Assembly (NCBI RefSeq): GCF_001642795.1
Contig: NZ_LKEH01000027.1
Location: forward strand, 354,325 to 418,324
DNA: 64,000 bases
Reading direction: 5' to 3'
Source: Pseudomonas viridiflava
GTDB lineage: Bacteria > Pseudomonadota > Gammaproteobacteria > Pseudomonadales > Pseudomonadaceae
The position numbers and the translations under genes are program-made. The notes under the pieces were generated by a model. The model worked only from the letters and a program-made list of their open reading frames with translations, was not told the DNA's origin and did not search any database. Numbering within the stretch: the first letter of the stretch is position 1; each line of letters starts with the position of its first letter. Positions 16,707 to 25,718 of this stretch are shown here, piece by piece.

Positions 16707-17864
16707 ATGAACCGTGCAGAAGCGATTCATTCAGACCTGTCGACCGCATCGCAAGCCAAGCCAGACACACGCCCCGTTCTGCTCTGCCTCTCTCACCTGA
16801 GGTGGGGTTTTGTCTACCAGCGTCCTCAGCACATCATGTCTCGGATGGCCCGCGACTATGACGTGCTTTTTTTCGAGGAGCCGGTCTTCGCCGATTCCCC
16901 CGATAGCCGCCTGGAAGCCTTGCTGCAGCCTTCAGGTGTAATCGTGCTGGTGCCTCATCTGCCTCGTGATCTGCCGCCTGATCAAGTGGTTCTCGCGCAA
17001 CGTCAGTTGCTGGACCACTGGCTTGAACAGCATCCATCAAACGAACTGCTCCTGTGGTACTTCACGCCCATGAGCCTGGCGTTCACCGATCATCTCTGGC
17101 CGCATGCGATCATTTACGACTGCATGGACGAACTGTCTGCATTCAAGGGCGCGCCGCCTGAACTGATCGACATGGAACAGGATTTGCTGGAGCGTGCGGA
17201 TGTGGTGTTCACGGGTGGCCACAGCCTCTGGGAGGCCAAGAAGGAACGGCACAGCAACGTCCATTCCATGCCCAGCAGCGTGGACATCGAGCACTTTGCG
17301 ACGGCCAGACGGGGGTTGAGTGATCCGCCTGATCAACAGGACATTCCAGGTCCGCGCCTGGGGTTCTTCGGCGTCATCGACGAGCGATTCGACATCGAGC
17401 TGATTCGTCAGGTAGCCAGCGCCCGGCCTCACTGGCAAATCGTGTTGATTGGCCCTGTGGTCAAGATTGATCCGGACAGTTTGCCGCAGTCGTCGAACAT
17501 TCATTATCTGGGCGGCAAATCCTATGACGACCTGCCAGCTTACCTGTCCGGCTGGGACGTGGCGTTGATGCCCTTTGCGATCAACGAGTCCACGCGCTTC
17601 ATCAGCCCGACCAAAACTCCGGAATACCTGGCGGGCGGCTGCCCGGTGGTGTCGACACCGATCACCGATGTGGTCAGTACCTACGGAGACAGTGGTGTGG
17701 TGACCATCGCTGCTGACGCTGCGCAGTTTTGCGATGCCATTGAGCGTGCGCTAGGGAGGGGCAAGTCCAGCGAATTCTACGAGCTTGCTGACGCCGTGCT
17801 TGCGGACAAGTCCTGGGACAAGACCTGTGCAGCCATGAAGGAGCAGATCCAATGCCTGGAATAA
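16707..17864 (+). CDS. Family-1-like glycosyltransferase
   Basis: This 385-residue protein has the GT-B layout. The N-terminal domain begins at about residue 25 with PVLLCLSHLRWGFVYQRPQH, and the C-terminal nucleotide-sugar half has LGFFGVIDERFDIELI (about 210-230) and PTKTPEYLAGGCPVVSTPI (about 300-320), where Glu binds the sugar-nucleotide. AGAAGGGAAAC precedes the ATG at 16707. It overlaps glf by 13 bases. A galactofuranosyl donor is inferred only from the neighbours; similar RPQH proteins occur beside glf in other bacteria. Confidence 0.85.
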   Translation: MNRAEAIHSDLSTASQAKPDTRPVLLCLSHLRWGFVYQRPQHIMSRMARDYDVLFFEEPVFADSPDSRLEALLQPSGVIVLVPHLPRDLPPDQVVLAQRQLLDHWLEQHPSNELLLWYFTPMSLAFTDHLWPHAIIYDCMDELSAFKGAPPELIDMEQDLLERADVVFTGGHSLWEAKKERHSNVHSMPSSVDIEHFATARRGLSDPPDQQDIPGPRLGFFGVIDERFDIELIRQVASARPHWQIVLIGPVVKIDPDSLPQSSNIHYLGGKSYDDLPAYLSGWDVALMPFAINESTRFISPTKTPEYLAGGCPVVSTPITDVVSTYGDSGVVTIAADAAQFCDAIERALGRGKSSEFYELADAVLADKSWDKTCAAMKEQIQCLE

Positions 17865-19048
17865 CGCTCGAGTCAGCCATCAACGCTTCACAGCCCTACG
17901 ATTTTCTGATTGTCGGTGCCGGTTTTGCCGGCAGCGTGCTGGCTGAAAGACTGGCCGCAGGGCTCGGCAAACGCGTGCTGTTGATTGATCGTCGTTCCCA
18001 TATTGCAGGCAACGCCTACGACCATCTCGACAGCGCGGGCGTGCTGGTGCATCGCTACGGGCCGCACATCTTTCATACCAACGCCGAACGCATTGTCCAC
18101 TACCTGTCGCAGTTCACCGAATGGCACAGCTACGAGCACCGGGTTCTGGCGCGGGTCGACGGCAAACTGGTGCCGATTCCCATCAACCTGGATACGTTGA
18201 ATACGCTGTATGGCCTGCAGATGGACGAGCAGCAGGCCGAGGTGTTCCTGGCCGAACGTGCAGAGCCTGTGGAGATGATCAGGACTTCCGAGGATGTGGT
18301 GATCAATCAGATCGGACGAGAGCTGTACGAGAAGTTTTTCAGAGGTTACACGCGCAAACAGTGGGGCCTGGACCCCTCGCAACTGGACAAGTCGGTGACG
18401 TCCAGGGTGCCGACCCGCACCACGACCGACAGCCGCTATTTCGGCGACAGCTTTCAGAAGATGCCACTGCACGGCTACACGAAAATGTTCGAGCGTATGC
18501 TGGATCACGAACGGATTGACATTGTGCTGGGCGTGGATTTTGCCAAGGTGCGTGAGACGTTGTCCTACCGGCATCTGGTGTATTGCGGCCCGATTGATGA
18601 GTATTTCGGCCATTGCTACGGACGGCTGCCCTATCGCTCATTGCGCTTCGAACACAAAACGGTTGATCAGACTCAATTCCAGCCTGTCGCGGTGGTCAAT
18701 TACCCGGATGAAGAAGTCCCGTACACCCGTATCACTGAGTACAAGCACCTGACAGGGCAGCAGCATCCGAAAACCAGCGTGACCTATGAATTTCCAACTG
18801 CCGAGGGCGATCCGTACTACCCGATACCCCGCCAGGAGAACAACGAGCTGTACAAGCGCTACAAGGCCCTGGCCGACCAGTCCGACGATGTCACCTTTCT
18901 CGGGCGCTTGGGCACGTACAAGTACTACAACATGGATCAGGTGGTAGGTCAGGCGCTGGCCTTGTATCAGCGTCTTGCCGAAGTACATGCACCTGCTGCA
19001 TCAGAGCTGAAACCGCCGGTGTTCAACGAACAGCCAGCGGGGAATTGA
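17852..19048 (+). CDS. glf: UDP-galactopyranose mutase
   Basis: This 398-residue flavoprotein interconverts UDP-galactopyranose and UDP-galactofuranose. The FAD loop GAGFAGSVLAERLA is at about 23-36, followed by the family motif RRSHIAGNAYD and by GPHIFHTN. The C-terminal GRLGTYKYYNMDQVVGQAL is also diagnostic. Galactofuranose goes into O-antigens, capsules and other surface glycans. It overlaps the upstream glycosyltransferase by 13 bases and is followed after 2 bases by the glycoside hydrolase-like gene, so all are in one operon. Confidence 0.94.
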   Translation: MPGITLESAINASQPYDFLIVGAGFAGSVLAERLAAGLGKRVLLIDRRSHIAGNAYDHLDSAGVLVHRYGPHIFHTNAERIVHYLSQFTEWHSYEHRVLARVDGKLVPIPINLDTLNTLYGLQMDEQQAEVFLAERAEPVEMIRTSEDVVINQIGRELYEKFFRGYTRKQWGLDPSQLDKSVTSRVPTRTTTDSRYFGDSFQKMPLHGYTKMFERMLDHERIDIVLGVDFAKVRETLSYRHLVYCGPIDEYFGHCYGRLPYRSLRFEHKTVDQTQFQPVAVVNYPDEEVPYTRITEYKHLTGQQHPKTSVTYEFPTAEGDPYYPIPRQENNELYKRYKALADQSDDVTFLGRLGTYKYYNMDQVVGQALALYQRLAEVHAPAASELKPPVFNEQPAGN

Positions 19049-19050
19049 GC

Positions 19051-20196
19051 ATGCCAGGTCTGTTCAAGAGTTTTTTCGTAGGCGGATTCGAGTGTTCGAC
19101 TCACCGGCGACGCGATGGCAAACGCCTGGACCTGCTGCATTCCACAGGCCACGCCCGCTGGCCAGCCGAGGACTTCGCGGCAATGGCGAACTGCGCCATG
19201 CGCACGGTGCGCAGCGGGCTGCGCTGGCACCTGATCGAAACGCGCCCCGGTGTCTATGACTGGAGCAGTTTCCTGCCCATGCTGCGGGCGGCTCGTGCTC
19301 AAGGCACCCAAGTGATCTGGGACCTTTGCCATTACGGTTACCCGGATGATATGGACATCTGGCGTCCACAGTTCGTGGAGCGTTTCGCGCGCTTTGCGGC
19401 TGCTGCGGCGCAGGTGATCAAGGATGAGGGCGAAGTTGTGCCGTTCTATTCGCCGATCAACGAGATTTCGTTCTGGAGCTGGGCGGGAGGCGATGTCGGC
19501 TATTTCAATCCCGGCGTGGAACGCCGTGGCATGGAGCTCAAACATCAGTTGATCAGGGCCAGTATCGCTGCGATCGAGGCGGTGCGTGAAGTCGAGCCAC
19601 GGGCGCGTTTCGTGCAGGCTGACCCGTTGATTCATGTCATACCCTCAAGCCGGCGCAACGATGACATCGAGGCCGCCGAAAACTACCGCCAGGCCCAGTT
19701 CGAGGCTTTGGACCTGTTGAGTGGACGCCAATGGCCTGGATTGGGAGGGCGCCCTGAGTACCTGGACGTGCTGGGTGCCAATTTCTATCCGCATAACCAG
19801 TGGATATTCAACGGTCGCCGCGTGATGCGCGGCGAACCGGAGTACCGGCCGTTCAGCGGCATGCTTCGTGAGCTGCACGCACGCTACGGCAGGCCCATTC
19901 TGGTGTCGGAAACAGGTGCCGAGGACGAGCAGCGTGTGCCCTGGTTTCGTTATGTGACCGATCAGGTCAGTAAAGCCTTGCAGGCAGGTGTCCCGGTTGA
20001 GGGTATCTGCTGGTATCCGATCCTGGATTACCCCGGCTGGGATGACGGACGGTATTGCCCGGCGGGTCTGCTGGGCTACGCCGATGGTCAGGGTCAACGT
20101 GCTGCGTTTCATCCGCTGCAACTGGCGATTCGTGAAGCGGATGAGGCGTTCGAAGCCCTGCATTCATCGGCGCTGAACGCTGAAAGAGGCCCATGA
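19051..20196 (+). CDS. Glycoside hydrolase-like protein (GH1/GH39-like barrel)
   Basis: This 381-residue protein has a beta/alpha-barrel hydrolase pattern. Glu138 in SPINEIS fits the acid/base catalyst and Glu287 in LVSETGAE the nucleophile. There is no signal peptide, so it should act in the cytoplasm. It may trim a lipid- or glycoside-linked intermediate, or work as a transglycosidase. The ATG at 19051 is preferred over a TTG at 19045 that overlaps the glf stop; GGGGAA precedes it. It lies between glf and the ABC exporter, with 2- and 3-base gaps. Confidence 0.75.
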   Translation: MPGLFKSFFVGGFECSTHRRRDGKRLDLLHSTGHARWPAEDFAAMANCAMRTVRSGLRWHLIETRPGVYDWSSFLPMLRAARAQGTQVIWDLCHYGYPDDMDIWRPQFVERFARFAAAAAQVIKDEGEVVPFYSPINEISFWSWAGGDVGYFNPGVERRGMELKHQLIRASIAAIEAVREVEPRARFVQADPLIHVIPSSRRNDDIEAAENYRQAQFEALDLLSGRQWPGLGGRPEYLDVLGANFYPHNQWIFNGRRVMRGEPEYRPFSGMLRELHARYGRPILVSETGAEDEQRVPWFRYVTDQVSKALQAGVPVEGICWYPILDYPGWDDGRYCPAGLLGYADGQGQRAAFHPLQLAIREADEAFEALHSSALNAERGP

Positions 20197-20199
20197 AGT

Positions 20200-21954
20200 A
20201 TGCGAGCGAGCACTGCGACACCGCTGCCGGAACGTGCCGTCCCTTTTTTGATTCGCTACGTGTCTTTGCGGCCCTGGCATTTCGGCGCCATGTTCTTTCT
20301 GATCGTAGGCGCGGCCAGTTGCGCGGTGGCTGTGCAGTACGGCATGAAGATGCTGGTCGATGTCATGACCCTGGGCGACCGCAGAAGCGAGCACGTCTGG
20401 TTTCCGTTTTTCCTGTTCCTCGGGCTGATTGTGGTCGAAAACCTGTTCTGGCGGCTGGGTGGCTGGCTGGGTTGTCGCACCGTAGTAGCCAGTTGCGCCG
20501 ACCTGCGGGTGGACCTGTTCAATCACCTTACCGGTCACCCGATGCGCTACTTCGCCCAGCACTTTTCGGGATCACTGGCCAATCGCATCTCATCGGCCGG
20601 CGCTGCGGCCGGCTCGATCTACGGTGGCCTGGCCTGGAAGATCATTCCACCCTGCGTCGACTTTCTGGGGGCCGTAGTGGTGCTGTACACGGTCAAGGTG
20701 GCGATGGCGAACGTGCTGATTCTGTGTGTGCTGCTGGTCGCTGTGTTGATCACCGTGGTTGGTGTGCGCGGTCGCTCGAAACACATCGACTTTGCCGCGC
20801 ATTCGGCCAGAGTGGGTGGCGAGATGGTGGATCTGGTCTCCAACATCTGGACCATCAAGGCGTTCTCTGCCCGCGAGCGCGAACGCCAGCGGCTGGAAGC
20901 CTCGATCGGCGTTGAAGCACGCGCGCAGCGGCGCAGCTGGATCTACCTGGAAAAGGCCCGGGTGCTGCACGACATCTGTCTGTCAGTCATGGCAGGCGGA
21001 ATGCTGGGGTGGGCCATTCTGTTGTGGCGCGCCGATGCCGTGACCGCCGGTGACGTGGTGCTGGTCAGCGCGTTGACCTTCCGTATCCTGCACGGTTCTC
21101 GAGACCTGGCACTGGCGCTGGTCGACACCTCGCAGCAACTGGGTGTTATCGCCGATACGCTGCGCATCATTATCCAGCCCTATACGTTGAGCGATGCCAA
21201 GGCCGAGTTGAAACCGAGTCGAGGGGCGATCCGGGTTATTGATGTGGCTTACCACTATCCGGAAGGACGTCGAATATTCGAGCACTTGAATCTGGATATA
21301 CCCGCCGGACAGCGTGTGGGTATCGTCGGCTCCTCGGGCGCTGGAAAGTCCACCTTATTGAGCCTGTTACAACGTCTTGACGATGTCAGCAGTGGCGTGA
21401 TTCTGATTGATGATCGCGATATCAGAGCCGTCAGCCAGGACAGTCTCAGGAAACAGATTGCCGTCGTTCCGCAGGAACCCACGCTGTTCAACCGCAGCAT
21501 TTACGAAAACATCGCCTACGGGTTACCCGATGCGCGTTACGAAGACGTTATTCAAGCTTCTAGACAGGCTTACTGCGACGAGTTCATTCGCGCGCTACCT
21601 GAAGGTTATGACACGTTAGTGGGTGAGCGGGGCGTGAAACTGTCAGGCGGTCAGCGACAGCGACTGGGATTGGCCCGGGTCTTTCTCAAGAATGCGCCGA
21701 TCCTGATTCTTGACGAAGCGACTTCCGCCCTGGACTCGCATTCCGAAGCGGTGATTCAGGCAGCGCTCGCCAAGCTGATGCACGGCAGAACCGTGCTGGT
21801 GGTGGCGCACAGGCTGTCTACGGTGGCCAATTTCGACCGGGTCATTGTCCTGCACGACGGGCAGATCATTGAAGATGGACCGCCTATGCAACTGCGCAGA
21901 CAAGGCGGTGTCTATGAGTCGCTTTGGGACGCTCAGACACTCGTCGGCGAATGA
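20200..21954 (+). CDS. ABC exporter, fused permease and ATPase (MsbA-like half transporter)
   Basis: This 584-residue protein has about six membrane helices in residues 25-320 and an ATPase domain after 340. Walker A (GSSGAGKST) is at 377-385, the signature LSGGQRQR starts at 481, and the Walker B acid pair is Asp505-Glu506. Half transporters of this kind dimerise and flip lipids, lipid-linked sugars or peptides. As last gene of the glf operon it probably exports the glycan or glycolipid built by the upstream enzymes. The substrate is inferred. Confidence 0.88.
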   Translation: MRASTATPLPERAVPFLIRYVSLRPWHFGAMFFLIVGAASCAVAVQYGMKMLVDVMTLGDRRSEHVWFPFFLFLGLIVVENLFWRLGGWLGCRTVVASCADLRVDLFNHLTGHPMRYFAQHFSGSLANRISSAGAAAGSIYGGLAWKIIPPCVDFLGAVVVLYTVKVAMANVLILCVLLVAVLITVVGVRGRSKHIDFAAHSARVGGEMVDLVSNIWTIKAFSARERERQRLEASIGVEARAQRRSWIYLEKARVLHDICLSVMAGGMLGWAILLWRADAVTAGDVVLVSALTFRILHGSRDLALALVDTSQQLGVIADTLRIIIQPYTLSDAKAELKPSRGAIRVIDVAYHYPEGRRIFEHLNLDIPAGQRVGIVGSSGAGKSTLLSLLQRLDDVSSGVILIDDRDIRAVSQDSLRKQIAVVPQEPTLFNRSIYENIAYGLPDARYEDVIQASRQAYCDEFIRALPEGYDTLVGERGVKLSGGQRQRLGLARVFLKNAPILILDEATSALDSHSEAVIQAALAKLMHGRTVLVVAHRLSTVANFDRVIVLHDGQIIEDGPPMQLRRQGGVYESLWDAQTLVGE

Positions 21955-22087
21955 ATCAGTTTCTCCCGGCCCATCCATATGCATATAATTCTATTTTTTT
22001 ATTGCTGCATAGAACCCTTTCGAGGGTATTGAAGTCGTAAGCGGTGAGTGCGTGCAGTCACGCTGATATTATTCTGGGAGTTGTGGC

Positions 22088-23695
22088 GTGTCGGAAAACA
22101 AGACCCGTGTTGACAATACGGCGAGTGGTGACATCTCCCATAAGGGAAAGGATATCTTTTTCGCAGCGGTAGAAACGACACGCATGCCGATGATCGTGAC
22201 TGACCCCAACAGTGAAGATAACCCGATCATCTTTGCCAACAAGGCGTTTCTGGAAATGACCGGATACGCCTCCGAAGAAATCATTGGTTCCAACTGCCGG
22301 TTCCTGCAAGGTCCGGAAACCGACCGGGCAGTGGTGCAGACCATTCGCGATGCGATTCATGAGCGCAACGATATCTCCACTGAGATCCTCAACTATCGCA
22401 AGGACGGTTCGTCGTTCTGGAACGCTTTGTTCATCTCTCCGGTGTACAACGACGCGGGCGATCTGATCTATTTCTTTGCGTCACAGCTGGACATCAGTCG
22501 TCGCCGCGATGCCGAGGAAGCGCTTCGTCAGGCGCAGAAAATGGAAGCGCTCGGTCAACTGACTGGCGGCATCGCCCATGACTTCAACAATCTGCTGCAG
22601 GTCATGGGCGGATACATCGATCTGATTGGCACGGCGGCTGAAAAGCCGAGCATCGACATTCCGCGCGTTCAGCGCAGCGTGCACCACGCCAAATCTGCTG
22701 TGGAAAGAGCGAGCACGCTCACCAAGCAATTACTGGCGTTCGCCCGGAAACAGAAACTGCACGGCCGGGTGCTCAATCTCAATGGTTTGATATCCAGTAC
22801 TGAACCGCTGATCGAACGCACCTTCGGTTCGGAAGTGACCATCGAGACCGACCTTGATCCCGCACTGAAGAACTGCCGGATCGACCCGACTCAGGCAGAA
22901 GTCGCGCTGCTGAATATCTTCATCAATTCCAGAGATGCGTTGATTGGCAGGCCAAACCCCAAGGTCTTCATCGAGACGCGTAACCTGGTGGTCGATGAAC
23001 TGGCCAACATGTCTTATGACGGCCTTTTGCCGGGACGCTACGTCAGCATCGCTGTGACGGATAACGGCATCGGCATGCCGTCGAGTATTCGGGACCGGGT
23101 GATGGACCCGTTCTTTACCACCAAGGAGGAGGGCAAGGGTTCGGGTCTGGGCCTGTCCATGGTGTACGGCTTCGCCAAACAGTCGGGCGGTGCAGCACGT
23201 ATTTACACCGAGGAAGGCGTGGGCACCACCTTGCGCCTTTACTTCCCGGTTGACGAAGCGACCATTGCCAGTGAGTCGCCTCAGGCGCTTGAGCAGCGGC
23301 AGCGACTGGGCAGCAGTGAGCGAATTCTGATCGTGGAAGACCGACCGGATGTTGCCGAACTGGCCAAGATGGTGCTGGATGATTATGGCTACGCTTCAGA
23401 TATCGTGCTCAACGCACGGGAAGCCTTGAAGAAATTCGAGTCCGGCAGCACGTACGATCTGCTGTTCACCGACCTGATCATGCCGGGCGGTATGAATGGG
23501 GTCATGCTCGCTCGTGAGGTCAAGCGTCGTTATCCCAAGATCAAAGTGCTGCTCACCACCGGCTACGCCGAGAGCTCGATAGAGCGCACCGATATCGGCG
23601 GCTCTGAGTTTGATGTGGTGTCCAAGCCCTGCATGCCTCACGATCTGGCCAGAAAAGTCAGGCAGGTGCTGGACGGGCCGAATGGTATTGCCTGA
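22088..23695 (+). CDS. LOV-domain blue-light histidine kinase with receiver domain
   Basis: This 535-residue hybrid has a flavin-binding LOV domain (about 20-135), a histidine kinase core and a C-terminal receiver. The photoactive cysteine is Cys70 in GSNCRFLQG. The phosphorylated His164 is in [11 protein letters not shown], the ATP-binding G-boxes are DNGIGM (325-330) and GKGSGLGL (349-356), and the receiver acceptor is Asp462. P. syringae has a well-known LOV-histidine kinase of the same architecture that responds to blue light and affects attachment, swarming and virulence. The start is GTG at 22088. No partner gene is adjacent. Confidence 0.94.
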   Translation: MSENKTRVDNTASGDISHKGKDIFFAAVETTRMPMIVTDPNSEDNPIIFANKAFLEMTGYASEEIIGSNCRFLQGPETDRAVVQTIRDAIHERNDISTEILNYRKDGSSFWNALFISPVYNDAGDLIYFFASQLDISRRRDAEEALRQAQKMEALGQLTGGIAHDFNNLLQVMGGYIDLIGTAAEKPSIDIPRVQRSVHHAKSAVERASTLTKQLLAFARKQKLHGRVLNLNGLISSTEPLIERTFGSEVTIETDLDPALKNCRIDPTQAEVALLNIFINSRDALIGRPNPKVFIETRNLVVDELANMSYDGLLPGRYVSIAVTDNGIGMPSSIRDRVMDPFFTTKEEGKGSGLGLSMVYGFAKQSGGAARIYTEEGVGTTLRLYFPVDEATIASESPQALEQRQRLGSSERILIVEDRPDVAELAKMVLDDYGYASDIVLNAREALKKFESGSTYDLLFTDLIMPGGMNGVMLAREVKRRYPKIKVLLTTGYAESSIERTDIGGSEFDVVSKPCMPHDLARKVRQVLDGPNGIA

Positions 23696-23716
23696 CCGAT
23701 GAGTGTCCAGTGACTT

Positions 23717-23747
23717 GAGAAGCCTGATTTCGATCAGGCTTCTCTTT
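23717..23747 (+). terminator. Rho-independent terminator after the LOV kinase
   Basis: GAGAAGCCTGAT pairs perfectly with ATCAGGCTTCTC around a TTCG tetraloop, and TTTG follows. It lies 22 bases past the LOV kinase stop and before the convergent TetR gene. Confidence 0.85.
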
Positions 23748-23792
23748 GTCCGGGTCATTGCGCTGAAGCCTCTCGGTGTTCAGGCACGTTTA

Positions 23793-24398
23793 TCAGACGC
23801 TGTAACCTCGCACGAAGGTTTCGACCGCTCGCTCTACCGCGCTTTCGATTTCATCGGCGGTCAATGCCTCACGAATGCCCATCAGCCGCGGGAACACGGT
23901 TTCCGAGTCAAACAGGGCAATAAGGTGGCGAGTGGCAATGTCTGGATCCGCACGGCGCATGCTGCCCGCATCCATGCGCACGCTGAAGAAATCGGCCAGC
24001 AGTTTGAATGCGATCCTGGGCCCTGCCTCGTGAAACAGCATGCCAATGTCGCTGCGCCCCGACTCGCTGATTACCGTGCGCAACGTCTTGATCATGGCCT
24101 CGCTGGCCACGACGGACAGCGTTGCTTTTCCAAAGGCGGTGAGCACTGTCGACAGGTCTTTGTCCTCGGTAGCAAGCAGCTTCTCCAGGCTGGGCAGCAA
24201 CTGGCTTTTTGCGGCCTTGCTGCTGACGGCTACGAATAGCGCTTCCTTGGAATTGTAGTATCGGTAAAGCGTGGATTTGGAGCCACCCACCCGAGCCGCT
24301 ATCGCAGCCATCGAAGCGGCTTCGAATCCATCTTCCTGAAACACCTGCGCCGCAGCGTCAATAATCGCGTCCCGCTTGGCATCTGTAAGCACTCGCAC
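23793..24398 (-). CDS. TetR-family regulator of the RND pump
   Basis: This 201-residue protein has an N-terminal helix-turn-helix (about 10-52, MAAIAARVGGSKSTLYRYYNSKEALF) and a helical ligand domain of the AcrR/TetR C type. The start is GTG at 24398, with AGGAG 8 bases upstream; an in-frame TTG closer to that site is less likely. It is divergent from the efflux genes across 119 bases that carry two matching palindromes. Members of this group repress the neighbouring pump and their own gene until a toxic ligand binds. The ligand is unknown. Confidence 0.87.
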   Translation of the reverse strand: MRVLTDAKRDAIIDAAAQVFQEDGFEAASMAAIAARVGGSKSTLYRYYNSKEALFVAVSSKAAKSQLLPSLEKLLATEDKDLSTVLTAFGKATLSVVASEAMIKTLRTVISESGRSDIGMLFHEAGPRIAFKLLADFFSVRMDAGSMRRADPDIATRHLIALFDSETVFPRLMGIREALTADEIESAVERAVETFVRGYSV

Positions 24399-24416
24399 AA
24401 TCAATTCTCCTATTAC

Positions 24417-24432
24417 GATACCGGACTGTATC
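24417..24432. promoter_or_regulatory. Candidate TetR operator A
   Basis: GATACCGGACTGTATC is an inverted repeat with GATAC/GTATC arms, 18 bases upstream of the TetR start. With flanks it aligns with operator B in the same orientation (ATACCGGACTGTATCATTAT against GTACCGATTGGTATCGTTAT). Confidence 0.55.
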
Positions 24433-24440
24433 ATTATCAC

Positions 24441-24469
24441 TTGACGGAACACGACCGCCAAAATATAAC
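24441..24469 (+). promoter_or_regulatory. Sigma-70 promoter of the RND pump genes
   Basis: TTGACG (24441-24446) and TATAAC (24464-24469) are separated by exactly 17 bases. The -10 box overlaps operator B, so a bound repressor would block RNA polymerase directly. Confidence 0.75.
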
Positions 24470-24490
24470 AGTACCGATTGGTATCGTTAT
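24465..24490. promoter_or_regulatory. Candidate TetR operator B
   Basis: This is a 26-bp interrupted palindrome: ATAACAGTACCGA faces TTGGTATCGTTAT, so ATAAC and TACC are mirrored by GGTA and GTTAT. It covers the -10 box of the pump promoter. Confidence 0.65.
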
Positions 24491-24517
24491 GTCGAGTCGT
24501 TGTCCGGAGCTTCCCCT

Positions 24518-25702
24518 ATGTGTTCTGTCTTTCTCTGTCGCCGTCATGTCATGACCGCTTTTCTGTCGATCAGTATTCTGACGGGATGCGGCAAGCCGCC
24601 GGGCGGACCTCCACCGTCCCCCGGCACACCTGAAGTGGGTGTGCTTTCGGTGCAGGCGCAAAGAGTGGTTTTCAGCACGGAGCTTCCGGGGCGCACCGCA
24701 CCGTTCATGATTGCCGAGATACGGCCTCAGGTCAGCGGGATCGTTCAGAAGCGCAGCTTCACTGAGGGCAGCACGGTCAAGGCGGGGCAAGTGCTCTACC
24801 TGATCGACCCTGCCACCTACCGCGCTACGTACAACAGTGACCTGGCGGCGCTGGCCAAGGCGGAAGCATCATTGACATCGGTTCGTCTCAAGAACGAGCG
24901 CTACAAAGAGCTGGCCGCCCTTGATGCGGTCAGTCGGCAGGACTACGACGATGCCGTGTCTTCATTGGGTGAGAGCCGGGCGGATGTTGCCTCGGCCAAA
25001 GCCAATGTCGAAAGCAGCCGCATCAATCTGGCGTATACCCAGGTCAACGCTCCGATTACAGGTCGAATCGGTAAATCCGGTATCACCCCGGGCGCACTGG
25101 TCACTGCGAACCAGACCTCGACCATGGCGACCATTCAGCAACTTGACCCGATATACGTCGATGTCACGCAGCCGAGTGCGGCGTTGCTGCGCCTGAAAAA
25201 ATCGCTGAGCAACGGCGAAATCCAGAAAAGTGGCGCCACTGCCGCCAAAGTGAGGTTGAAGCTTGAGGACGGCAGTCTCTATCCGCTGGAGGGCACCCTT
25301 GAGTTCTCCGACGTGACAGTGGATCAGGACACGGGCGCGATTACCCTGCGTGCCGTGTTCCCCAACCCGAATGCCGATCTGCTGCCTGGCATGTATGTGC
25401 GTGCGGTGCTTGAGGAAGGCTTCAAGGAACAGGGGTTACTGGTTCCGCAGCAGGCGGTTTCCCGAGACAGCACGGGTAAACCCATGGCGTACGTGGTGGG
25501 TAAGGACAACACGCTGGAGCGCCGTGAGCTGACGACTGACCGTGCGATCGGTGATCAATGGCTGATCAGCAGCGGGTTGAATGTCGGTGACCAGCTGGTT
25601 GTCGACGGTCAGCAGCGCGCCTCGGCCGGTGTGAAGGTCAAGACCGTGCCATGGAAGCCGCAATCTGTAGCGGCGGTTGCCACGCCGTCCGACCTTCAAT
25701 AA
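24518..25702 (+). CDS. RND efflux periplasmic adaptor (AcrA/MexA-like lipoprotein)
   Basis: This 394-residue membrane-fusion protein starts with a lipoprotein signal ending LTGC, so it is anchored to the inner membrane. The lipoyl half-motifs, the long helical hairpin (about 95-165) and the beta-barrel domain ([15 protein letters not shown] onward) follow in the usual order. It links the RND pump to an outer-membrane channel. GGAG lies 9 bases before the ATG. The pump gene starts 16 bases after its stop. No channel gene follows, so a channel coded elsewhere is needed. Confidence 0.91.
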   Translation: MCSVFLCRRHVMTAFLSISILTGCGKPPGGPPPSPGTPEVGVLSVQAQRVVFSTELPGRTAPFMIAEIRPQVSGIVQKRSFTEGSTVKAGQVLYLIDPATYRATYNSDLAALAKAEASLTSVRLKNERYKELAALDAVSRQDYDDAVSSLGESRADVASAKANVESSRINLAYTQVNAPITGRIGKSGITPGALVTANQTSTMATIQQLDPIYVDVTQPSAALLRLKKSLSNGEIQKSGATAAKVRLKLEDGSLYPLEGTLEFSDVTVDQDTGAITLRAVFPNPNADLLPGMYVRAVLEEGFKEQGLLVPQQAVSRDSTGKPMAYVVGKDNTLERRELTTDRAIGDQWLISSGLNVGDQLVVDGQQRASAGVKVKTVPWKPQSVAAVATPSDLQ

Positions 25703-25718
25703 ATTCCGGGTAGATAAC

